From Clostridium putrefaciens (lineage in GTDB: Bacteria > Bacillota > Clostridia > Clostridiales > Clostridiaceae): a stretch of 64,000 bases of DNA. Shown here piece by piece: positions 42,987 to 51,821 of the stretch; position 1 is the stretch's first letter, and every line of letters starts with the position of its first letter. The stretch lies in contig NZ_UFWZ01000001.1 of the NCBI RefSeq assembly GCF_900461105.1, positions 372,001-436,000 on the forward strand. Direction: 5' to 3'. The translations under genes and the position numbers were made by a program. Under the pieces are notes generated by a model that saw nothing but the letters and a program-made list of their open reading frames with translations, did no database searches and was not told the DNA's origin.

Positions 42987-43565
42987 ATGGAAATTAACAT
43001 GGAAGAAATAATTAAAAGAGCTAAAGACGGAGATGATGAGGCTAAAACATCTTTATTAGAGAAGTATACACCTTTAGTGTATAGCTTATCTAGAAACATC
43101 TATATTAAAGGTTACGATGCTGAGGATCTAGTTCAAGAAGGCTTTAACTCAATACTAAAAGCTATCACAAAGTATGATCCGGAAAAAGGAGTCGAATTTG
43201 GATATTATTTAAAACAATCTATTAAGTTTAATTATTATTACATTATAAGGCAAAAGTCAAGGGTTAATTTTGAGACAAGCCTAAATAAATTATCTAAAGA
43301 AGGCGTGGAGTATATAAATACCATAGAGGATGAGTTTAACCTTGAAGATATTATAATAGAAAATGAAGAGATTGAAAACCTTTTCCAGGCTTTAGAAATA
43401 TTAAAAAAGGAAGAAAGAGAACTTATAGACATGGTATTTTCAAAAGGCTATGGCGGAATAAAAGAATACGCAAAGCTTAAAGGACTTAATTACTCCCTAG
43501 TTTCTAAAAGAAAAGATAGGATAATAGAGAGAGTAAGGCAAGAAATGTTAAAATCCATAAACTAA
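42987..43565 (+). CDS. Small sigma-70 family RNA polymerase sigma factor
   Basis: The 192-residue protein starts at an ATG behind GAGGAGG. The region 2 segment reads LLEKYTPLVYSLSRNIYIKG with YDAEDLVQEGFNSILKAITK, and region 4 near the C-terminus has KKEERELIDMVFSKGYGGIK and a recognition helix around YSLVSKRKDRIIERVRQE. Region 3 is short. Its size resembles clostridial ECF-like or TcdR/UviA-group sigma factors, but it cannot be placed securely. It has its own terminator and no adjacent anti-sigma gene. Confidence 0.85.
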   Translation: MEINMEEIIKRAKDGDDEAKTSLLEKYTPLVYSLSRNIYIKGYDAEDLVQEGFNSILKAITKYDPEKGVEFGYYLKQSIKFNYYYIIRQKSRVNFETSLNKLSKEGVEYINTIEDEFNLEDIIIENEEIENLFQALEILKKEERELIDMVFSKGYGGIKEYAKLKGLNYSLVSKRKDRIIERVRQEMLKSIN

Positions 43566-43579
43566 TCAAAAGAAAAATC

Positions 43580-43620
43580 AAAAACCTTGTGGCTTAATAA
43601 ACCACAAGGTTTTTAATTTT
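43580..43620 (+). terminator. Terminator after the sigma factor gene
   Basis: AAAAACCTTGTGG pairs perfectly with CCACAAGGTTTTT around a 9-base loop. Confidence 0.92.
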
Positions 43621-43752
43621 AAATAGCCATAAGATTGTATAATAAAAGATATGAGTTAGGGAACCATCCACTTCTATAATAGGTTATATTTGAAATATAC
43701 TAAAATAGAATATATAATAAAGAAGTATTATAAAAGAAAGGAGTGGAATGAA

Positions 43753-44607
43753 CTGAAAAAAGTTTTAGGATATCACCTAGACGCTAGAATATTATTCTTT
43801 GGACTTATAAAAAAATTCAAGGAAGATGAGATAGTAGCACTATCATCTCAACTTTCATATAGTCTTGTTTTATCTTTCTTTCCTTTTTTAATATTTTTAC
43901 TTACAATGATAGGTTTTTTGTCTTTAGACAGTGTTCAAGTATTAAAGGCTCTAGAAGCATTTTTACCCCTAAGTGTTTATGATTTAGTTTCAAGCATAGT
44001 GCTAGACATTGTTGAATCTCAAAATGGAAGCTTATTATCTCTAAGTTTGATATTAAGTATATGGAGTGCTTCTGCAGGGTTTAGTGCCGTAATAAGAGGC
44101 CTTAATAAAGCTTATAATCAAAACGAAACAAGAGGATTTATTAGAGTGAAATTAATATCTATATTATTTACCATGACCATTGTAGTAATTATTATAGTTA
44201 ATCTTATATTATTAGTATTTGGCGGAGTAATAAGAGGGTTTTTATTAAAATATGATTACTTTAGCCCAGGGTTTATAACCTGGATATGGGGAGCTCTTAA
44301 GTATGTAATAATTATATTCACCACTAACTTTTTATTTGCAGTGCTATATAGATACACTCCAGCAAAAAGGCTTACATGGAAAGAAGTAATTCCAGGAGCT
44401 GTATTTACAACTATAAGCTGGATTGGGGTATCTCTCGGATTTTCTTACTACGTTAATAATTTTAATAACTTTTCTAGGTTTTATGGAAGCATAGGAGCAG
44501 TTATAGTTCTAATGACGTGGGTATTTTTAAGCTCAATTATAATGCTTATTGGGGGAGAGATAAATGCCTTAATTGCATTAATGGAAGAAAAGAGTAGAAT
44601 CAGTTAA
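43753..44607 (+). CDS. YihY/BrkB family inner membrane protein
   Basis: The frame is open from a TTG at 43690, but the only good ribosome site, AAAGGAG at 43737-43743, points to a CTG at 43753 (284 residues); I favour that start. Six or more hydrophobic segments are seen. Family landmarks are ALSSQLSYSLVLSFFPFLIF, SLILSIWSASAGFSAVIRGL with NKAYNQNETRGF, and SRFYGSIGAVIVLMTWVFLS. The family was once called RNase BN; that activity was not upheld, and its role, perhaps transport or secretion, is unknown. Confidence 0.88.
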   Translation: MKKVLGYHLDARILFFGLIKKFKEDEIVALSSQLSYSLVLSFFPFLIFLLTMIGFLSLDSVQVLKALEAFLPLSVYDLVSSIVLDIVESQNGSLLSLSLILSIWSASAGFSAVIRGLNKAYNQNETRGFIRVKLISILFTMTIVVIIIVNLILLVFGGVIRGFLLKYDYFSPGFITWIWGALKYVIIIFTTNFLFAVLYRYTPAKRLTWKEVIPGAVFTTISWIGVSLGFSYYVNNFNNFSRFYGSIGAVIVLMTWVFLSSIIMLIGGEINALIALMEEKSRIS

Positions 44608-44646
44608 CAATTAAAACTTAACAATTAAAAGTTAATAGTAGTACTT

Positions 44647-44680
44647 AAAATGGATCGGAATTACTCTTGATCCATTTTCT
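44647..44680 (+). terminator. Terminator after the YihY gene
   Basis: AAAATGGATC pairs with GATCCATTTT around a 12-base loop. Before it, two copies of a 16-base TTAACAATTAAAA-type unit follow the stop codon. Confidence 0.75.
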
Positions 44681-44707
44681 TATGGTGTAAAAACTAAATA
44701 AAATAAG

Positions 44708-44730
44708 AATGTTAACTAAAAGTTAACATT
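44708..44730. repeat. Perfect 10-bp inverted repeat upstream of the exopolysaccharide locus
   Basis: AATGTTAACT and AGTTAACATT are separated by AAA. It could be an operator or a weak hairpin. The rest of 44731-45081 is AT-rich without recognisable elements. Confidence 0.6.
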
Positions 44731-45081
44731 TGATATATATACGATAAAATTCCTATTTAAAAAAAAGATAAATGATTTATTATGATAGAAATAATGTATT
44801 TTACATTAAGTGGAATAATCAAAAAGAAAAATGTTAATTGTTTATTGAAGAAAATTAAAATAAAAGGAAAAAATAAGGAATAAATTATACTGTCTATTAT
44901 GAGTGTATGATTATAATGTTAAAAAAATGTAGAAAGTAAAAATAAAATATAAGAAAATCAAAAGATTTAAAAAAGGAATAGTTTGAAAATTGAATTGTAA
45001 CTTGTAACATTAACTCAATTTATATGAAGGTTTTAGGAGCTTTTCATAACATCTTCATGAACTTATGCGTTGTTTACTAAT

Positions 45082-45110
45082 TCGACATAACTTTTTAAAA
45101 ATGCTATAAT
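45082..45110 (+). promoter_or_regulatory. Promoter of the exopolysaccharide locus
   Basis: TCGACA (45082-45087) and TATAAT (45105-45110) are 17 bases apart, 46 bases before the first gene. Confidence 0.75.
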
Positions 45111-45155
45111 TAAAAATAGAAAAGGGTAAAAACATACTAGGTTGGGGGAGACGTT

Positions 45156-47078
45156 ATGCGCAATTTTAAAAAGGTAGTTTTAGTTATAACGGATATATTT
45201 TCCGTTAATATAGCTTATATAATAGCCTTCAGTTTAATTTACTATGACATTCCAAGACTTTATTTTGATTCCTTTAAGAAAGATGCAATAATAATTTCTG
45301 TAATTTTCATAACAATATTTTACATAATGAAGTTGTATGAAAGCTTATGGAACTATGCTAGTGTAGATGAGCTTATGCTAGTTGTAGCAGCTAATATTAC
45401 AGCAGGATGTTTAGCTATGGTATATGGAAGAAGTATGGGGCATTACTTACCTATAAATATTCATATTATAGCTGTAGTTCTATCAATGGCACTTACACTA
45501 TCTTTTAGACTATGCTTTAGGATATATAGACGAGGAATCCTATCTGTTTATATAAGGCATAATAGAAATATGAATAGGGTAATGGTTATAGGAGCAGGAT
45601 CCGCAGGGAATATGATAATAAAAGAGATGTTCACAAAAAGAGAAAAACGATATAAGCCTGTAGCTATTATAGACGATAGCCCCTATAAGATGGGTAAGAG
45701 AATTTCTGGGGTAAAAGTTATGGGTAATAGATATGACATAGAAAGAATTGCAAAAGAGGAAAGAATAGATACAATACTAATTGCAATACCTTCTATAAAT
45801 CAAAAAGATAAATCAGAAGTAATTAATATATGTAAGAAAACAGAATGCAAGCTTCAAATGATACCAGGACTTTATGAAATACTTAATGGACAGGCTAAAT
45901 TAAATACCATCAGAGATGTAAGTGTTGAAGACCTACTTGGTAGAGATCAAATAAAGCTTGATGATAAAGGTATATCAGAATATATACGTAATAAGGTTGT
46001 AATGGTTACTGGTGGTGGAGGATCTATAGGCTCAGAGCTTTGTAGGCAGATAGCTATTTTTAAACCAAAGGAACTTATAATATTTGATATATACGAAAAT
46101 AACGCTTATGATATACAAAACGAATTAAAATACAACTATCCAAGTTTAAACCTAAAAGTTTTAATAGGCTCTATTAGAGACAAAAAGAGGTTAGACTCAA
46201 TATTCTCTAAGTATAAACCAGAAGTAATATTTAATGCAGCTGCACACAAGCATGTACCTTTAATGGAGGTAAGTCCAGGAGAGGCCATAAAGAACAATGT
46301 TTTTGGAACGCTTAACCTTGCAGAAACTGCAGATAAGTATGGTGTAAAAAAGTTCGTTATGATATCTACAGACAAAGCTGTAAATCCTACTAATGTAATG
46401 GGCGCAACTAAAAGAATATGTGAAATGATAGTACAGGCTATGGATAAGGTAAGTAAAACAGAATTTGTAGCAGTAAGATTCGGAAATGTACTAGGCAGTA
46501 ATGGTTCCGTAATACCATTATTCAAAAATCAAATAGCAAAAGGTGGACCACTTACATTAACCCATAAAGAAATAACAAGATTTTTCATGTTAATACCAGA
46601 GGCAGCGCAGCTAGTAATTCAAGCAGGAGCCTATGCCAAAGGTGGAGAAATCTTCGTATTAGATATGGGAAGTCCTATTAAGATATACGATTTAGCCACA
46701 GACCTTATAAAACTATCAGGACTTGTGCCTAATGAAGATATAGAAATAAAAGTAACAGGCCTTAGACCCGGGGAAAAGCTGTATGAAGAGCTACTAATGT
46801 CAGAAGAAGGACTAGAAGAAACCAGGCATGATAAGATCTTCATCGGGAGACCAACCTATACAAACATAGAAGAGCTAAAGAGAAATCTAAGCTCACTAAA
46901 GTTTGTTATAGATAATGATAATGAAGAAGAAATAAAAAAAGCAATAAAACAAATGGTACCAACTTATAAAGAAGCTACCTTAAGGCAGCAACAGGGACAG
47001 GGTAAAGATATGGGACATAAGGAGCATATGGAAAATAAAAAGGGAATAGCAGAGAAAGAAGTTGTGGCTAGTGTTTAA
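45156..47078 (+). CDS. Nucleotide-sugar 4,6-dehydratase, CapD/FlaA1 (WbpM) type, membrane-bound
   Basis: The 640-residue protein starts at an ATG behind GGGGGAG. Four or five membrane segments occupy residues 1-125. A first Rossmann fold (VMVIGAGSAGNMIIKEM, about 140) and a second (VMVTGGGGSIGSELCRQI, about 285) follow. The catalytic region is STDKAVNPTNVMGATKRICE; as in the WbpM/PglF group the usual YxxxK tyrosine is Met, with the Lys kept. The family makes UDP-4-keto-6-deoxy-N-acetylhexosamine from UDP-GlcNAc. It is first in a locus with an initiating phosphosugar transferase, so the product may start the repeat unit. The charged C-terminal tail is poorly conserved. Confidence 0.92.
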   Translation: MRNFKKVVLVITDIFSVNIAYIIAFSLIYYDIPRLYFDSFKKDAIIISVIFITIFYIMKLYESLWNYASVDELMLVVAANITAGCLAMVYGRSMGHYLPINIHIIAVVLSMALTLSFRLCFRIYRRGILSVYIRHNRNMNRVMVIGAGSAGNMIIKEMFTKREKRYKPVAIIDDSPYKMGKRISGVKVMGNRYDIERIAKEERIDTILIAIPSINQKDKSEVINICKKTECKLQMIPGLYEILNGQAKLNTIRDVSVEDLLGRDQIKLDDKGISEYIRNKVVMVTGGGGSIGSELCRQIAIFKPKELIIFDIYENNAYDIQNELKYNYPSLNLKVLIGSIRDKKRLDSIFSKYKPEVIFNAAAHKHVPLMEVSPGEAIKNNVFGTLNLAETADKYGVKKFVMISTDKAVNPTNVMGATKRICEMIVQAMDKVSKTEFVAVRFGNVLGSNGSVIPLFKNQIAKGGPLTLTHKEITRFFMLIPEAAQLVIQAGAYAKGGEIFVLDMGSPIKIYDLATDLIKLSGLVPNEDIEIKVTGLRPGEKLYEELLMSEEGLEETRHDKIFIGRPTYTNIEELKRNLSSLKFVIDNDNEEEIKKAIKQMVPTYKEATLRQQQGQGKDMGHKEHMENKKGIAEKEVVASV

Positions 47079-47111
47079 AGCAAATAATTAAAGTTGGGAA
47101 GGAAGACATTT

Positions 47112-47744
47112 ATGTATCCTTATATTAAAAGAATAATTGATTTCATAATGGCTTTAATAGGACTCATTATATTAAGTCCTCTATTTATATTACTAGCTAT
47201 AATAATAAAACTAGACTCAAAAGGGCCAGTGTTTTTTAAGCAAAAAAGAGTAGCAAAGGATAAAGGTTATTTTAATATATTAAAGTTTAGAACCATGAGA
47301 GTTGATACTCCAAAAGATATGCCAACACATATGCTTAATAATCCAGATGCATTTATAACGAAGTTAGGAAAGTTTTTACGTAAGACTAGTCTTGATGAGC
47401 TACCGCAGATAATTAATATACTAAAAGGTGAAATGAGCATCGTAGGCCCAAGACCCTGTCTCTGGAATCAATATGACCTAATAGCAGAAAGAGATAAGTA
47501 TGGGGCGAACAACATATACCCAGGGCTAACAGGATGGGCTCAGGTTAATGGAAGAGATGAACTACCAATAGCGCTAAAAGCAAAGCTTGACGGAGAGTAC
47601 GTTCAAAGAAGAGGCTTTGCATTTGATGTAAAGATATTCTTTAAAACCATACTTAGAGTAATAAAGAGTGATGGGGTAAAAGAAGGCGGAGTAGAAAGTA
47701 TAGAGATTAAAGATATAGAGATAAGGGAAGAGGTTGTTAAGTGA
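47112..47744 (+). CDS. Initiating sugar-phosphate transferase (WcaJ/PglC type)
   Basis: The ATG at 47112 follows GGGAAGGAAG and gives 210 residues; an earlier TTG precedes the site. The N-terminal hairpin MYPYIKRIIDFIMALIGLII inserts into the membrane. The catalytic part has FFKQKRVAKDKGYFNILKFR followed by TMRVDTP, then LRKTSLDELPQIINILKGEM and SIVGPRP. These enzymes load the first sugar-1-phosphate onto undecaprenyl phosphate. Its size matches the short, single-hairpin PglC form. It should act on the product of the upstream dehydratase or on a related UDP-sugar. Confidence 0.93.
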   Translation: MYPYIKRIIDFIMALIGLIILSPLFILLAIIIKLDSKGPVFFKQKRVAKDKGYFNILKFRTMRVDTPKDMPTHMLNNPDAFITKLGKFLRKTSLDELPQIINILKGEMSIVGPRPCLWNQYDLIAERDKYGANNIYPGLTGWAQVNGRDELPIALKAKLDGEYVQRRGFAFDVKIFFKTILRVIKSDGVKEGGVESIEIKDIEIREEVVK

Positions 47745-47830
47745 TTGAGGGTGGAAATGGTAGAAGATTTAGGGTATAATTACAAATGAAGATATGGGTA
47801 TAGTATATGCAGGAAGAAGGTGATGCCACA

Positions 47831-48700
47831 TTGAAGAAAATACTCATTACAGGTGCTAATAGTTACATAGGTACGAGCTTTGAAAAGTGGATGCAAAAGT
47901 GGACTAAAGATTATTCAATTGACACTATTGATATGAAGGATGGATCATGGGAAAGAAAAGACTTTTCTAAATATGATGTGGTGTTTCATGTGGCTGGGAT
48001 TGCTCACGTATCAACAGATCCTAACATGGAAGATTTATATTATAAAGTTAATCGTGATTTAACCATTGAAACCGCAATGAAAGCAAAGGCTGATGGAGCT
48101 CGCCAGTTTGTTTTTATGAGTAGTATTATTGTTTATGGGGATAGTAGCCATATCAATCATAAGCGGGTTATAGATAAAAATACAGTGCCAGAGCCAAGCA
48201 ACTTCTATGGTAAGAGTAAACTAGAAGCTGAAGAGGGGATTCTTCCACTTCAAGATAATAGCTTTAATGTGGTAGTTATAAGACCACCTATGATATTCGG
48301 CAAAGGCTCTAAGGGAAATTACCCAAAGCTATCAAGAATAGCTCAAAAGCTACCTATATTTCCTGATATAAAGAATGAAAGAAGTATGTTACATATAGAT
48401 AATCTTTGTGAATTTATTAGACTTATGATTGTGAATGAAGAAAGTGATGTGTTTTATCCGCAAAATAGAGAATATGTTGGGACAAGTCAGCTAGTAAAAC
48501 TTATATCAGAGGCTCATGGGAAAAATATAAGATTAACGAAAGTATTTAATGGAGCGTTAAGACTTATGGGGGATTTTACTGGGGCTGTTAATAAGGCATT
48601 TGGTAATTTAGTTTATGAGAAAAGTATGAGTGAATATAAAGAAGATTATAGAGTTAGGGATTTAGAAGAGTCGGTTAGAGTGACGGAAGGTAGGGATTAA
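47831..48700 (+). CDS. NAD-dependent sugar epimerase/dehydratase (extended SDR)
   Basis: The TTG at 47831 follows AAGGTGAT and gives MKKILITGANSYIG with the GxxGxxG-like dinucleotide site; starts further up would add an unrelated extension. The 289-residue protein has VFMSSIIVYGDSS and NFYGKSKLEAEE, the Y-x-x-x-K catalytic pair. It resembles WbpV/GalE-type UDP-sugar epimerases or 4-ketoreductases. With the dehydratase at 45156 it could finish a deoxy-amino sugar such as QuiNAc or FucNAc. The exact product is inferred, not proven. Confidence 0.85.
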   Translation: MKKILITGANSYIGTSFEKWMQKWTKDYSIDTIDMKDGSWERKDFSKYDVVFHVAGIAHVSTDPNMEDLYYKVNRDLTIETAMKAKADGARQFVFMSSIIVYGDSSHINHKRVIDKNTVPEPSNFYGKSKLEAEEGILPLQDNSFNVVVIRPPMIFGKGSKGNYPKLSRIAQKLPIFPDIKNERSMLHIDNLCEFIRLMIVNEESDVFYPQNREYVGTSQLVKLISEAHGKNIRLTKVFNGALRLMGDFTGAVNKAFGNLVYEKSMSEYKEDYRVRDLEESVRVTEGRD

Positions 48701-48702
48701 TT

Positions 48703-49476
48703 GTGAGTTCTATACAAAACAATGATATGTCAGAAGAGTTGGTTTCAATAATAATGCCTGCTTATAATTGCTATGAGTTCATAAATATTGCGCTGAATTC
48801 TGTTATAGCACAAACATATGAAAATTGGGAAATAATTATTGTAGATGATTGTTCAACAGATAACACTGCAGAAATAGTTAAGGACTATATTTCGAAAGAT
48901 TTACGGATTAAATATTATAAATTAGATGTGAATTCAGGTGCAGCAGTAGCAAGAAATAAAGCCGTTGATCTTGCACAGGGGAAATATATTGCTTTCCTTG
49001 ATAGTGATGATGTGTGGTTTCCTGAGAAGCTATCCAAGCAAATTAAATTTATGAAACAAAATGGGTACAACTTTACTTGTACTAGTTACACAAAGATTGA
49101 TGACCATGGAAAATATCTCAATCGCATCATCAAAACAAAAGTCAAGAGTGATTATGACGGAGTTTTAAAAACTTGCCCAGGGAATTCAACAGTAGTATAT
49201 GATGCTGAGAAGCTAGGTAAATTTAAAATACCAAATATTAAAAAGAGAAATGATTATGTGATGTGGCTACAAATCATAAAAGCGGAACATTACCTATATG
49301 GCCTAGAAGAGCCACTTGGAAGTCATCGGATCACACCAGGTGCAATATCTAGTAATAAATCTAGTTTGGTAAGTTATCACTGGAAAGTGTATCGTGAAAT
49401 AGAGAAATTATCGATGGTGAAATCCAGTTACTTAATACTTTATTGGGTTATTGCCACGGCATTTAAATTGAGATAA
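48703..49476 (+). CDS. Glycosyltransferase, GT2 family
   Basis: The 257-residue protein starts at a GTG two bases after the previous stop. The GT-A domain is clear: [35 protein letters not shown] and [16 protein letters not shown] with the D-x-D metal site. It transfers one sugar from a nucleotide donor at the cytoplasmic face. Codon choice is less AT-biased than in flanking genes (for example CGC, ATC and CGG codons near 49120-49330), hinting at separate acquisition. Confidence 0.92.
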   Translation: MSSIQNNDMSEELVSIIMPAYNCYEFINIALNSVIAQTYENWEIIIVDDCSTDNTAEIVKDYISKDLRIKYYKLDVNSGAAVARNKAVDLAQGKYIAFLDSDDVWFPEKLSKQIKFMKQNGYNFTCTSYTKIDDHGKYLNRIIKTKVKSDYDGVLKTCPGNSTVVYDAEKLGKFKIPNIKKRNDYVMWLQIIKAEHYLYGLEEPLGSHRITPGAISSNKSSLVSYHWKVYREIEKLSMVKSSYLILYWVIATAFKLR

Positions 49477-49499
49477 AGAAGCAAGGAGGGGTATCACAA

Positions 49500-50666
49500 A
49501 TGAGAATAACAGTAGCAGGAATAGGCTACGTAGGCATATCCAATGCAGTGTTATTAGCCCAACATAATGAGGTTATAGCATTGGATATCATACAAGAAAA
49601 AGTTGATATGCTTAATAATAAAAAATCTCCTATTATTGATAAGGAAATAGGAGAATATTTAGAAACAAAAGAATTAAATCTAACTGCAACGACAGATTCA
49701 TATAAGGCTTATAAAGACGCAGAGTATGTCATTATTGCAACACCAACTAATTATGACCCTGAGAAGAATTATTTTAATACTAGAACGGTGGAAGCAGTTA
49801 TAGCTAATGTCTTATCCATAAATCCGGATACAGTAATGGTTGTAAAGTCTACTGTTCCAGTTGGTTATACTGAAAAAGTAAGATTAATGTTTGAAACAGA
49901 AAATATTATTTTCTCACCAGAATTTTTAAGAGAAGGTAAGGCTTTATATGATAACTTATATCCATCTCGTATTATTGTAGGAGAACAATCAGAAAGAGCT
50001 AAGAAATTTGCAGACCTTTTAGTAGAAGGAGCTATTAAAGAGGACGTTTCAGTCTTATTTACAAATTCAACGGAGGCTGAGGCAATTAAGTTATTTGCCA
50101 ATACATATCTTGCTATGAGGGTAGCTTATTTCAATGAACTTGATACTTATGCAGAAGTAAGAGGGTTAAATACACAGCAAATCATTGAAGGGGTATGTTT
50201 AGATCCTAGAATAGGTAAGCATTATAATAATCCGTCTTTTGGATACGGTGGATATTGCTTACCTAAGGATACAAAACAATTATTAGCAAATTATTCTGAT
50301 GTGCCTAACAATATTATGGCTGCAATAGTAGATGCAAATAGAACTAGAAAAGATCATATTGCTGAAATGATATTAGCAAGAAATCCTAAAATTGTAGGTA
50401 TTTATAGATTAACCATGAAAACAGATTCAGATAACTTCAGAGCATCATCTATTCAAGGTGTAATGAAGAGAATAAAAGCAAAAGGCATTGAAGTTGTAGT
50501 GTTTGAACCAGCATTAGATGAAGATTATTTTTATAATTCAAGAGTTATGAAAGACTTTGATGAGTTTAAAGAGATTAGTGATGTAATTGTTGCTAATAGG
50601 TTATCTGATGAGATTAAGGATGTAGCTGATAAGGTGTATACTAGGGACTTATTTAGTAGAGATTAG
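49500..50666 (+). CDS. ugd: UDP-glucose/UDP-sugar 6-dehydrogenase
   Basis: The 388-residue protein starts at an ATG behind GCAAGGAGGGG. The N-terminal NAD site is [18 protein letters not shown]. The centre contains [28 protein letters not shown] and [19 protein letters not shown], with the catalytic cysteine. It oxidises UDP-glucose to UDP-glucuronate in short-form Ugd enzymes. A decayed galU, the gene for the preceding step, follows at once, which supports UDP-glucose as the original substrate. Confidence 0.94.
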   Translation: MRITVAGIGYVGISNAVLLAQHNEVIALDIIQEKVDMLNNKKSPIIDKEIGEYLETKELNLTATTDSYKAYKDAEYVIIATPTNYDPEKNYFNTRTVEAVIANVLSINPDTVMVVKSTVPVGYTEKVRLMFETENIIFSPEFLREGKALYDNLYPSRIIVGEQSERAKKFADLLVEGAIKEDVSVLFTNSTEAEAIKLFANTYLAMRVAYFNELDTYAEVRGLNTQQIIEGVCLDPRIGKHYNNPSFGYGGYCLPKDTKQLLANYSDVPNNIMAAIVDANRTRKDHIAEMILARNPKIVGIYRLTMKTDSDNFRASSIQGVMKRIKAKGIEVVVFEPALDEDYFYNSRVMKDFDEFKEISDVIVANRLSDEIKDVADKVYTRDLFSRD

Positions 50667-50690
50667 GAGTATAGGGAGTTTAACCAATCA

Positions 50691-51441
50691 ATAAAAGTGC
50701 GTAAAGCTATAATACTAGCATTAAAACTAGGTACTATATTCTTAAATGCAACAAAAGCACGAACTAAAGAAATGTTACAATAGTAGATAAACCTACTTTA
50801 CAATACCTTATTAAGGAAACTATAGAGTCTGGAATAGAAAAGATACTTATTCTTACTGGAAGATACAAATTATCTATAGAAAATGACTTTGATAAATCAG
50901 TGGAGCTAGAGATTGAATTAGAGAAGCATGGTAAAATGGAATTACTGAAAGAGGTAAGAAAAATATATGATATAGTCATTACATACGTCAAAAAGAACCT
51001 AAAGGATTAGGACATGAGATATATTGTGCAAAGAGTTTTATAGGAGATGAATCATTTGCAGTTCTTATTGTTGACGATATCGTTTATAACCCTAAAAACC
51101 TTGTTTAAAGCAAATGATTGAAGCTTATGATAAATATAAGACATATATTCTTGGTATACAAGAAGTTGCTAAGGTATATGTATGTAATTATGGAATCGCA
51201 TATGTAAAGCAAGTGGAAGATCGAGTTCATAGGGTAAAAGGATTAGTAGAAAAGTGATCTTTAGAAGAAGCACCTTCCAATTTATCCATACTTGGTAGAT
51301 ATCTCATTAATCCTGAGATATTTGAAATACTTGGATATATTAAACCTGATAACTGTGGAGTTTGCATTGAGAAGATAAGACTTGAGGGATGAGTTTAAGC
51401 ATTATTTGATGAAATTATTTAAAGAAGATTTTAAATTATAA
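50691..51441 (+). pseudogene. galU: Decayed galU (UTP-glucose-1-phosphate uridylyltransferase)
   Basis: Translation in shifting frames gives recognisable GalU pieces: KVRKAIILALKLGTIFLNAT with KARTKEML, then [65 protein letters not shown] and a final DEFKHYLMKLFKEDFKL. The start codon is ATA instead of ATG. One C is missing near 50778, creating TAG at 50781; further shifts occur near 50970, 51100 and 51250. About 40 residues are deleted before the C-terminus. The gene is dead; a functional copy must lie elsewhere if UDP-glucose is made. Confidence 0.9.
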
Positions 51442-51499
51442 AGGAAAATGGAAGAAATATATTAAGTTTATATAAAAACAATAAATTTACGATAAGAAT

Positions 51500-51603
51500 C
51501 ATATAACCTAAAGAGGAATATGAAAGAATGAGTCATGTAAATAAGCCTTATGATGATGGGGTTGCAAGTAAGGCGATAGTAGATATATTATGTAGATGGT
51601 GAT
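51500..51603 (+). pseudogene. 3' remnant of a UDP-GlcNAc 2-epimerase (WecB-like) gene
   Basis: The frame EEYERMSHVNKPYDDGVASK followed by AIVDILC ends at TGA (51601). It matches the C-terminal end of non-hydrolysing UDP-GlcNAc 2-epimerases, where M-S-x-x-x-N-P-Y-G-D-G is typical. Nothing of the rest of the gene is present. Confidence 0.65.
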
Positions 51604-51611
51604 TTGTAAAA

Positions 51612-51652
51612 AAGATAGAACAGTATTGATTATATAGTCCTATCTTGTTATT
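51612..51652 (+). terminator. Possible terminator after the decayed genes
   Basis: AAGATAG pairs with CTATCTT over a 21-base loop that can add AC/GT; a weak T-rich tail follows. It may mark the old end of the operon. Confidence 0.4.
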
Positions 51653-51821
51653 TCATGAGAAATAAAAATGATTATTTTTGAACTTAATATTTTCAAAAAT
51701 AAAAAGATGAATAATGGTAATAAAAACTTACATGTTAAATATATGAAATTAAGATATTCATAGCAATGATAAGACGTTGATTAAAGGTATAATTATATAA
51801 AAAACCGCAAGGGAGACTAAT

